DNA from: Akebia trifoliata
Lineage: Eukaryota > Streptophyta > Magnoliopsida > Ranunculales > Lardizabalaceae
DNA: 64,000 bases
NCBI GenBank assembly: GCA_017979445.1
Contig: CM030719.1
Span: forward strand, 28,725,317 to 28,789,316
Reading direction: 5' to 3'
Shown here piece by piece: positions 34,199 to 46,100 of the stretch. The translations under genes and the position numbers were made by a program. How positions within the stretch are numbered: the stretch's first letter is position 1; the number at the start of each line of letters is the position of its first letter. Under the pieces are notes generated by a model, which worked only from the letters and a program-made list of their open reading frames with translations, was not told the origin of the DNA and did not search any database.

Positions 34199-37100
34199 AT
34201 GGGTTCGAAGCCATGGTTGTATCCAGCTCCAACGTACCAAGCAGTGGAAACGAGTTGGGAAACAGACGAGGACGCTCCCGGTCCGCGTTGCAGTCACACA
34301 CTCACTGCTATCGGCGCCTCCAAATCTCAGGGAACTCGTCTCATTCTCTTTGGTGGTGCCACCGCCATTGAAGGCGGCGCTTCCTCCTCTGCTCCTGGAA
34401 TCAGTTACTTTTTTCTCTCTACATCTCTCTCTTTCTCTCTTTACTTCCATTTAATTTTGCTAAAGTTCGATTCTTTGTTTATGTTTTACAGGATTGGCTG
34501 GTGTTACTAATTCTGTTCATTGTTACGATGTTCTTACAAGGAAATGGACCAGGCAAGTGTTCCTCAATTGTTGGAGATCTATCTTCTTGAAACCCTAATT
34601 TTGACTATAATTGGAGAATTATAGTTTTTTTTTTTTTTGTTTAAAATTTTTGTAGGATTCGACCTGCTGGAGATCCACCTTCACCTAGGGCTGCTCATGC
34701 TGCAACTACTGTTGGTACTATGGTTGTATTTCAGGTGAATTACAAAAATTATTTGTTTAATTCATTTTATTTATTTATTTATGTCAAACTTTTAAATTTT
34801 TAAATTTTTTTTTCTTTCTTCACTTAATGTGTTTGATGCAATCTTGCTAGGGCGGCATAGGTCCTGCTGGGCATTCCACCGACGATCTTTACGTGCTCGA
34901 CATGACCAATGAAAAATTCAAATGGCATAGGTGAGATTGAATTACTGAATTACAATTTTTGATATATATTTAAAATTAAAATATTTTTTTGGTAGTATAA
35001 TTTTGTTTTTCTTCAATGTAATTATAGAGTGGTCGTTCAAGGAGCGGGTCCTGGGCCTCGTTATGGGCATGCGATGGACTTGGTTGCTCAAAGATATCTT
35101 GTTACTGTCAGCGGCAATGATGGTGAGGACATGAGTTTTTTCATCCTTGTTACAGTCCCATAAATGACTTATATTACTCTCACTGTTAGAATGATGGCCA
35201 TCACATAAGAATTATGGAGAGTAAGTGTGTGAGCTCATTCATGGTTCCTAGCCTACGTGAATTTGATTGTGGTCCAAAATGATATATAGGCAATATAAGC
35301 TGTGATAGAGTAGATGCCTTAGTTAAATTCATATTTTCTTTGTGTCGAAACTGATATTATTGAAGAACAAAGCAAATACTAATGGGTTTTGTTTACATGT
35401 GCCCTAATTGAGTTAAGGTGCATTAAATACACCTCCGAACTTTATTTTCCTACCAAAAATGCATTCAAAAAATTATTTTTCCACTAAAAATACCCTCAAA
35501 TGTTTATTTCCAAGGTGTATTTAATGCATCTTAGGTCAACTGCGGAAAACCTTCTCAATTCAATTGCCGATTTTTGAGCCTATCTCGCTAGTTCAAGCCC
35601 TCTTATGGGTCTTTGTACTAGTTCTGCTTTCACATGCTCTTTAACTTGCCCTGATCCGCCGTCCAATCCACATACATTCATTCCACTCGGTAAATATGGC
35701 TTAGCTGGCTCTCTGCCCGCCTCTCTATTATTGATAGACTCAGTAAGTAGGGCTGGCAATGGAACGTTTTGGTACCGGATTAGTATCAAACCGCTATCTA
35801 TCCGAATTCTTACTCTATTATCCAGATCCGATCTCATCAGATTAATATATCCTTTAATTGAATCCGATCCGCTTAAGAATTTGTCTAGTCCAAAATCGAT
35901 CTGAACCGATCCAAATTCATGGATTACAAAAAAAATGGGTATGGGGGTAAATACCTAGGGTTTGGGATGGAAGGAGAGATGGGGAAAAGATCTTAGTTGG
36001 TGTTCTAAGTATAGGGTTGGAAAGATCTCCACAATGGTGAAGAGTGAAGATGCTCAGACAATATTTGCGCACACAGAGAGAGACCTTGGTGATTGGGTCC
36101 TGGGAGTGTAGCTACACTCAGCTTGAGAAAGTTGGGCCAGAGTCAACCAGGCTTCCACTCTTCCTCCTCCTTTTCTGATGGTGATGGCGATGATTTGAAT
36201 TAACCCCAATCTGATTCAAAATTTAATCGGTTTTTAAAATTTTGACCAGTATCCGATCTGAAAATTCAAAATCTTGATCCAAACCCTATTTTTTTGGATC
36301 GGATCGGTTCAGATTCTGGATAAAAGTTGGATCATTGCCAGCCTTATCGGTAGGCTAAGTAAGTAATTCCTTTTTAACAAATCCAATACTAAATAAGTAG
36401 CAAAAGATGCTAAATTGCTAATGAAAGGAAACACATAAAAGCTGCCATTAAGTCAAGTGAGGTAGTAGTACAACGGGAATGAGTTTATATCTCTAGTAGG
36501 CACCTTTGCAACTTGAAAGCCCCGCCACAAATTGACTGCTCCAAGCACATGGTGAAATTATATAACTGGGGAAGCAGTTTTTTTCCTAGCTTAACCTTAA
36601 TAATCAACCCAAAGTTCAATTCTTTAGGAAAGAGCTTTGATTTGAAGTTTTAGCGCTTGAACCATTTGAGAACGAGAAAAAGCAAGATGGCAAAGTGTTC
36701 CTTGTACCAACCTCTATAATGCAATTTTCATACGCCCTTTGAATGTCTGAAAGAATGAGGTTTGAGCAAAGCCATGGGTCTGGATCCAATGCTTTTCTTT
36801 AATGGATTGATTGGATTCTATGGTTTGTTTTATTTTCCTGTAGTGTAAAGTGTGGAAAGCTTATGGTTCAGAATCATTGATCGAGGTGTGGTCCTGTAAG
36901 ACATGGGCCAAAAATTAATGGATCCAGTTTGCCAACCAAACGATGTCTTCTTCTCTATGTGTCATTGTTATGTGCCTAATTGTAGGGATGAGAGTAGAGT
37001 AGTTTTGAGTACATATGATGTATAGAATATATTCTTAATAAGTAGTATAATAGTTAAAATAGGTTGGGTGCATGAGATCATAATCTATATTGTGGGAGAA

Positions 37101-40100
37101 GTTGAGCTGTGGGTAGTTTGGAGAAGTAGGTAGTTAGGGTAGTTGTTTCTCTTGTATTTAAATTTATTGTGAGATTAATGAAAATATCTAGAGAGAAATT
37201 ATTATTAAGATCCTATTGGATTTTGGAGATTCACCATCTTGAATTGGTGGCTTAGGAGGTCCGATCTCCCTCAAACGAGATCAATCTCAATCTTTTTCTT
37301 CTTTTTATTATTTTTTATGATCCAATTTAACTGGGTACGTAACAGTCATGCATATATTACTTGTCCTTGCGGGTTTGAGGTTTTTGTTTTGTATTAGATT
37401 AAAAGATGCATAATGGTTTATCTTTCTAATCTTTTATAGGTAAGAGAGTGCTGTCAGATGCATGGGCTTTGGACACTGCACAGAAACCCTACAGATGGCA
37501 GAAACTCAATCCAGTAGGCGACAGACCTTCTCCTAGAATGTGAGATTCTATTCTTTTTCTTTACTGCTGCGAATTTGCTTTGCACTGAACTTAAAGGTGT
37601 AGCTGTGTTCTAGTTTCTGTGCAGGACACAAATGATTTTTTATGTGGAAATTCTGTTTTAGTTTAAATAAAGAGTAATGATTTTGTGGGGTGGACTTGAT
37701 ACCTTCTTGACATCACTAATCCACTCATCCATTTGATAGAGGACCTTCAAGATTGGTCATGAGACTGCACTTTTCCCCAACAAATATTTGTTATTGAACT
37801 GACTGACATCACTCACAACATAGGATATATCTGGACATGTGATCGTCAAGTAGATTAGTTTCCCAACTAGTCTTCTATGTTAGTATGAATGATGTAGTGT
37901 AAAAGATGATTATCCTTAAATAAATGATAATTCAGAATGAGGATTGGTGAGTATGTCGGTAATTTTTGTTTATTTAATATCTGCAATGCCTTATATCTCA
38001 AATTTTGAACTAATAAATGAACACAGAGATGAAACAAACTAAATCTTATCCACATACTCTTTTTTTTTTGCAGTTGTGGTTATGAGCATCCTTCTCAATG
38101 ACTGGCCTCATATCTTACATTTTTTTTTTTCCGGGTTTTTTGGTTCAATTTCAATTTTCAATGGAGAACAATCATATGTGGATGTATTGTTCATGTCTTT
38201 TGGTTTATTAGTTAAGTTCTTGTGCAGTCTGGAAAGTGGCTTCTTAGGATTTTCTAACTTATGTAGCTTCCTCAATCCTACCTTATCAACTTCACTCCAC
38301 TGTCGTTTTGTTTGTTAGATGGAACAATTTGGCCTAGTGCCTTCTTTCTATTTCATTGAACTGCTATTGCAGGCTTATTTTCTTATACAATTGTTCATGA
38401 TTTTGAGGGCCCTGATTACTGCCTTATGATCTCAATGCAAACCCATTGCAGTTTTCTACTTGATTAGTCTATATGAAGCTAATATTATTCCACATAAATT
38501 TGTAGGTATGCAACAGCTAGTGCTCGCTCAGATGGAATGCTTTTACTTTGTGGTGGAAGAGACACTTCGGGCACGGTATGATCTACTCTCTTTTGGATCT
38601 GCAATAGTCAATTGAAAGTAATATACATTTTTTTGATGGGTAAAGTTGTATACATTTTGGCTAGCACCAAAGGTTTAATAGCAGCGTATTCTTTTTCCAA
38701 GAACTCCTTTATATGTGTTTGAGCTGGGGTTTCATTTTCGCAGCTTTACACTCACTATATACCATTTACCTTGCTATTGGACCATCTATAATTATACGTT
38801 GCTGTTTTTCGCATATAAACCAAGTTTGGGTGCTGCTACTAGGCAATGTTTTTAAAATGTGAAGACATGGGGGAGGTGCTTCACTTATCTGAATCCTGGT
38901 GCATAAGCCTCATGAGAACACATTAAGTAACTAAAAATATGAATATGAATTGGATAAATTCAAAAAATAAATATGAAAAATATAGGAATTGATTTTTAAT
39001 GGGGAAGCAGGTTATTGGTCAATACTTGGTGCTTGAAGGTGGGTTTTGAACCCAGGCTGTGGTATCAAAACACTCACATACCTTACCAACTTAGCAAGCT
39101 GGTACCTTCAATGGCAGTAATTTTGAAATATTACAAAGGGGTGAAATTCAACCTGATAAAAATTTACTTCTTGATTTGCTGAAATTCTTGTGCGACATTT
39201 TTTTGTATATCACGTGTTGCAGTTGCAAATTGCACTTTGCTATCACTTATCAATTTGTGCCATTTAAATAATCTTTTAACATTGGTTTCTTAATCTAAGC
39301 ACATGCATGGGTTAATCATGATGTTCTGGGGTGGCAAATTCTTGTACCAGCTGCCAACCTGATGCAATCCTCTTCCTTTACCTGGGCTTGGGAATGTATA
39401 GGAACGTCTATCTTCACTCCCTATTCTGACATACCATAGTCAACTGTTCCACCTTTCAATATCTCAGTTATCTAATAGGTGGATGAACAACTCATCCTTG
39501 ATGCATTGAGACATGTTTTGTCTGATTTTAATTCGTTGATCCTCCATAACAGAAGGCGTGGCTCTGGACATAGTGAATGGTGGCACAAGATTCGTTTAGC
39601 AAACCCCAAATCCTTGGGATAAGGCTTTGATTCATTAATCTTTGATTTCGATTTGTTTCAATCAAAATCATAATACATTTGATGCAACCCTCCATGAGTT
39701 GATCAACTCACCCTTACGTTGTTTAAACTGATCCCACCCATGAATTTTTTTCCAATCCAACCCTTCAAGCCATTGACCATTTTGATCTGATCATCCAGTT
39801 ATTTTGCATAATAGTTACATTGCAACTCCATTTTTTTACCTAATTCTCTTCTGCATTGGTAGAAATAAAGATCCACAATTTTTTTCATGAAAGACCGGAA
39901 TGAGTTGTGGAACCAAGCTATAGATAAAAAGAGGATTTCCACTTGTTTGTTGCCAGATTACCGAAGTCCTTGAACCTCTTCCTCAATCATTGGAGAGTGA
40001 TTTTTTTATCACGGTGCTCATTGGCTCTCTAGTGTGTGCCACATCAAGCATAGCAAGGGTAGTTCTGTAAATTGGGGATGCCATTCACTACATACCGGCC

Positions 40101-43100
40101 CATGTGATTGGTGGATCCCGGATACTGTGAGCAAAGTCTTTTTCATCATTGGACAAGAATCAATGACTGAAACAGGGGGGTGGGGGTTCCTGTATCAAGA
40201 GAGGGGTCCTTCCCAATTACTGCTGTCAATGAGCACTGGCCACCAGAGGCTCAGTGTGCAAATTTCTTGCCACCTAATATTTTGTGGGCGATTCTCTCCC
40301 TTGAGTTATACAGTTAGGTTTTTTGCAGTTGTGGGCTTGTGGCCTGTCTCATTTTCTCTCTTGGACATGGGTGTGGGTTGATTGAACCAGACATGCCGTT
40401 TTAGATGGAGTCTCTATGTCCAACTCGTATAGGGTACTGGTACTTTGAAAACATTGTATCCATGAAGTGAACAATTCAGGAATGAATTCTGTTTGGTTAC
40501 CAACTTCCTTATTATTAATATTTACTATTTATAAGCTTTGCATAATAGAATTGGAAAATTGTGTTTTGGTGGATATTTAATGTCAAGATACATGTGTTTC
40601 TTCTCCAAATAGGCAACTCATGTTTGTTTTTTTAATTAACCTTGCATTTCTACCTCTTTTTGGGTACCATAGCTTCGTATTAGACATTTAATTGTGTGTA
40701 ATTTTTTTTTTCAGCCGCTAGCAGATGCTTATGGGCTACTCATGCATAGGAATGGCCAGTGGGAGTGGACTCTTGCACCTGGGGTGTCTCCTTCACCAAG
40801 GTATCAACATGCAGCGGTAAGTGAAAGTTGTGCACCGTGATTTCCTTAATTCATCTCATTGGATCTACAAATTGAGTGGGGAACTTTTATTAATCTTTTA
40901 AGATTCATTACCATCTATTCAAAACATTTGCTGCTTTCTTGTTTTTCACATTCCTTGCTATTTCTGTTAGATCCTCTCTTTTTGACTTCTCTATCAATGA
41001 ACTAAACATTGCTAGTTAGCAGGTCTTCGTTGGTGCTCGATTGCATGTTACTGGGGGTGTCCGCAGAGGAGGCCGGGCAATAGAAGGTGAAGCTGCTGTT
41101 GCAGGTAAGTTAATGGATTTTATTGTATTGTTTTTATAAGTCGAATAGTTTAAAATTTTTCTGTTTTGAACCCCCCCCCCCTCCCAACAGTATTATTTCT
41201 TTTTGGCAGTACTGGATACTGCTGCTGGAGTATGGTTGGATAGAAATGGGATTGTGACTTCTGCTCGCACAAGCAAAGCTCCCGTCGAGTTTGATGTTTC
41301 ATTAGAGTGTATGCGTCGTGGCCGCCATGCGTCTGCATCTGTTGGAGTTAGGATATATATTCATGGTGGTCTCAGAGGAGGTAAGAACTTCTTAACTATA
41401 GAGTTAAAAATACTTACGTTTATTTGAAATACAAATATAGTAGAGATGGCTTTAGCACAGAGACTGCAATTGTTAATCTAATCTCCCCATTGTAAACAAA
41501 CTGCTGATCTTTGTTTATTTATTTATTGTTGATTGGTAAAGATGAATTACATTAATAAAAGGAACCAAATATATGTACAAATTATCATTGGTGATCTAGA
41601 TGAGCACACAAGAGAGCCTAGACAAAAGATAATCACACAAGAGAGAAAACCAACACAAGCAAAAGATTCAACCACAAAACCAAAGGAGAGTTAACAACTC
41701 AAAAAGGGAAAATCCCATTTAAAGATGAAGTCGTCGAAATGGTAGTCCTAGAAGTCCTGCAAAATTGACGTCCAAGAGTAAAGATACGCATTGATTTTTG
41801 ATATTATATTATAGCCTCACTTGATTCATAGTTCAATAAAAATCATTTCTTCCTGCCATATGACCTAGCACACACCATTCTGAATCATACACCAGAGAGT
41901 TTTCCTTTTAGTGGAGAAGCCTTTGACGTGCCAACCCTCAAAAAGGAATGGACCCTGGACCAGGTTAGATCCAAGCTGCCAGACATCACACTGCATCCAA
42001 ACACCCCCAAGACCATTTGATACTCTAACCAGTCACTCAACTGTATAGTCTTGCTGAAATACAAGAGTATCTTACCAGGCCAACCACGTTGTCAGGATGA
42101 AATCGAGCCACTAGTTTAGATTATGAGCGCACAAAGTATACGCTGGAGAATAAAAAATGGTTGTACGGATTTTAATTTTATTTTAAAAGGTCTGTTGACA
42201 TCAATGTTGCTACTAATGTGATGGTATCCATTCTGTTTTCCACTCTATTTTGTGTGTCAGCAATCAATTAGCTTAGCCTTGCTATTTTGCTGCATACTTG
42301 TTGTCATCTTTCCCCTTGTTTTGTTGCCTAATAATTGGGTTATTTTATGCAGATATGCTGCTTGATGATCTTGTCATTGCGGAAAATTCCCCATTTCAGT
42401 CTGAAATTAATTCTCCTATTCCAACTTCGGATAGACCCCCTACTGTACCGACTTCAACAACTAATCAACCTAGTTTCAGTTCATATGCTTCACCAAATTC
42501 AGATAGCAGGTCGGACTCGAGGTTTTATATATTTTTTACTTTCTTTTCCGGAATTGTTTGACTCAAAATTCAGTCTTTCAAAAGGTAACTAACAGTTTTT
42601 TTTTTTTATTTATCTTTTTCAGTCTGGATGACAAGTCTATTGAGAAATTAGTGGAGGCGTCAGCTGCTGAAGCTGAGGCAGTTAGTGCTTGCTGGCAAGC
42701 CGCAAGGGCGGCAAACCAGACATCATCTGAAGTTCCCGTAGAAGGAACATCTGTTTCGAACAACAACATCCATGTCCCAGAAACCTCCTCAGATGGCAGT
42801 GACACCGAGGCAGATGTCCGGCTTCACCCTAGAGCCGTATGTGCTTTTGCCTCTCTTTGCATAATTAGGGTTTCAATCATTTCAAGTTAAAAATCCTTAC
42901 TGATTCTGATGTTACAGGTAGTTGTTGCTAAAGAGACTATTGGTAATTTGGGAGGGTTGGTAAGGCAACTATCCTTGGACCAATTTGAAAATGAGAGTAG
43001 ACGAATGAGTCCCTTGAACAGCGACCCAACATATCCTACGAAAAAATATTTCACCAGACAGAAGTCCCCCCAGGGTTTGCACAAGAAGGCAATAACCATC

Positions 43101-46100
43101 AGAGATCTGGTTTCATATATATATATATTAAATAATAATTTTAAGTGTGGTGAGGTCCAATATTACTTCTTTTGTTGCAGATTATTTCTTTATTGCTCAG
43201 GCCTCGGAACTGGAAAGCTCCTACCAATAGGAATTCGTTTTTGGATCCTTATGAAGTGGGTGAACTTTGTTACGCCGCTGAGCAGATCTTTATGCAGGAG
43301 CCGACAGTTTTGCAATTGAAGGCTCCAGTTAAAGTATTTGGTGATCTTCATGGACAGTTTGGTGATTTGATGCGCTTATTTGATGAATATGGATTTCCTT
43401 CTCCTGCTGGAGACATAACGTAAGTGTCAGTCTGTTATTTTGTTTATTTTCAAAACCCAGCCTTCTCACTCAAATCTTTGAAAAAATGAAACCCAAACAG
43501 GTTTGTCTGCTCAGACAGAATAGCAGAAAATTCCATTAGTTAAAAAAGTTATATTACAATTCCAATCTCAATCACAAACTCATCAATGTCATTCACATCT
43601 GTATCAACCCCACTCCACTTGACATATATCTATATCATCCCAGTTTAAATAAACTCTCTACAAGACTAAAAATAGTTTAGACTAGTTTAAACCAACGCCC
43701 CCCTCCCCCCCCAAAAAAAAAAAAAATCCAACACACACACAAACTAAATATTGAATGTCAGCCTTTGTTGCACCACTATGAGCCCACACTTCCTTTTATG
43801 AGGGAAAAAATATGATGTAATTTCTTGCCCCTGCATCACGACATCTAGAGAGTTTTGTCATGGCCAATGGGGTGGCTGACACAGTCAGGGCTGTTGTCAT
43901 AACTTGGTAGAGATAACAAGAGTACCTAGTGTCTTTGTTTTGGACCACCGACCTGAAGTGATACAAACATGGTTATTCATCTTAGCCTGGTGTACTTAGG
44001 TATACATTTTTTGTGTTGGGTTGTTCATTATCCAGATTAAATTAACGTGAGCAAGAACGATCAAGACCTGACTCATGGCGAGATAAAGCCAAGAATAAAA
44101 ACAAGTCATTTAGATTGCAAATTGTTGTGCAAACCCTGGAAGAAAATTGTAGAATGGAAAGAAGCCTGCCTCACCTTTTATAGAACCCTTTCTTCAATGT
44201 GAATTGTTGTCTTAAAATGATCCTACCTGTTCAATGTAAGAATCACTGTTGCTCCTCATTTAGCTTGCAGTGTCCAAATGAAAGTTATTAATTTGGCGAT
44301 TAAGGCATCAATTGAATGATCTATATCATTGGCTTACATATAAGCAAGATTATAGTGACAAACAATAATCTGCCGTTCATTTAGAATTTACTAGTGTAGG
44401 TTTAAGGAACACTAAATATTCCATCATTGAAAATAAAAAAAAGATTGCTTCCCATAAAGGGGTTAGAAAAAAAAGGTAGCACTACCAGATTGCTTGTGGC
44501 CAAAAAAGACTCTGGTTGGACTCCCAACCCAATGATCTTTTGTAGCATTAATAAAGTCTGGAAACATGATCTAAAAAGAGGTTGTTGGTCGAAGGGTTAA
44601 GATCCCAGTTTTCCTAAGTTTTGGGTCTCAAGCAATCAAGTTCTAATCTGTCCATTGGATATCCGGATGAATCTCTGGGTGAAACACGTTTATATGTATG
44701 ACCAGTCCAGGTGCAATATTCATTCACCTCAATTTAAATTGTCCAAATTGTGTTCCACAGAAGATTTCATGGACCAAATTTCAGCCCAGTGGTCCTAGCC
44801 ATCCAACTGATTATATTCTCCTTGGATGGCTGGAAATGCATGGGCAAGATTTTGAGGAAGCTTTGGACCAATCCAGACCTGTCTGAAATAGACTATAGGA
44901 CTGCTCCAGATTGATCCTGTTTAGTCATATGAGGATCTTGACCTAGTCCAGGATCTTGAACTGGATTGGGTGATCCAATGAAATCTCGAGACTTGAAATC
45001 AGGATGGCCGAGATTTTGGTGGTAGTGAGTGTATGCCTGCTGTCTAATATGGGCAGACTGAGGAAAGTTGACATCTTCAGGGACCAACCAACTTGCTTTA
45101 GTTAACTTTGACCCATACCATTGTAGTTAACTTTGACTTTAGGGTATGGTCACTGACAGGATCCATTATTCTTGTTCCAAGCAATTTATTATCAGGATAA
45201 TCTGAGATCTTGATCTCTAGACCTCTAGACTGAGATGTTACAAGACAAACTGAGGCAATGGTGAGGCAAACAACCAATATTCATTCAGCTCGTCACGGGA
45301 TTGAGATTTCTCAGCTGAGACACTCCAAGATGAACTAATCTTTGAACCATGATTATTAGAATTGGTGGATGTGTTCCATGAGCTGAAGCGAGAGCTGACA
45401 TGCCTGCTACAACTATATGTCTTCTTTTTTTACTTCTCTTTTCTTCGATAGGTAAATTGATTTCATTAGAAAAAGTGGAAAATAAACATAAAAGGAGGTT
45501 GAGGAGGCTGTCCTAAAGTTAAAAAACCAAAATCAAAACAATGTCCAAATACAGCTTAGGAACAGCCTACCCACCAGGACTCTTCACTACCAACAAAATC
45601 CCAACTAAACATAAAGTCTTCAGGAAAAGGAAACCCCTAAATTCCTTATACAACTTAGACCGGAATAAGGCCAAAAATTGATTATGCCTTCGTTAACCTC
45701 AGTCTCCTTTCCCTCGTAGACCCGTCTATTCCTTTCCTTCTAAATTCCCTCAGTAACGATCTGAAGGAAAGTGAACTACAACTTTGGTAGAGAATGAAAA
45801 CTGATTTAGGAAAGACCCACTCAATGTGCAAGAGAATGGTGAGATTAGAGCAAATGATTCTTTAAAAAATGTTGTGAATAATATTATGATCCTCAGATTC
45901 GTTACTGGCTTTGCAAAGCGAACACAAATTCTCAATGGGGATATTCCAAGCCTCTCTTGATAACCATAATTAGGTACCTTTGCTTCAGCTTTTCGTGTGT
46001 CCTCTTTTCTCCTCGGATCATATTAGATCATTAATTTAGGAGCTAATGGGCACATGGATGGTAAGTTTATGACTTCTTTTTTCCCCGTTCTTTCTTTATG

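Noticed and set aside
34191..34454. Alternative frames overlapping BSL1 exon 1
   Set aside because: They are other-frame shadows. The frame from 34199 matches the BSL1 N-terminus.
40034..40381. 115-residue open frame in BSL1 intron 7
   Set aside because: No similarity recognised. It lies inside an intron between exons that join in phase and match BSL1.
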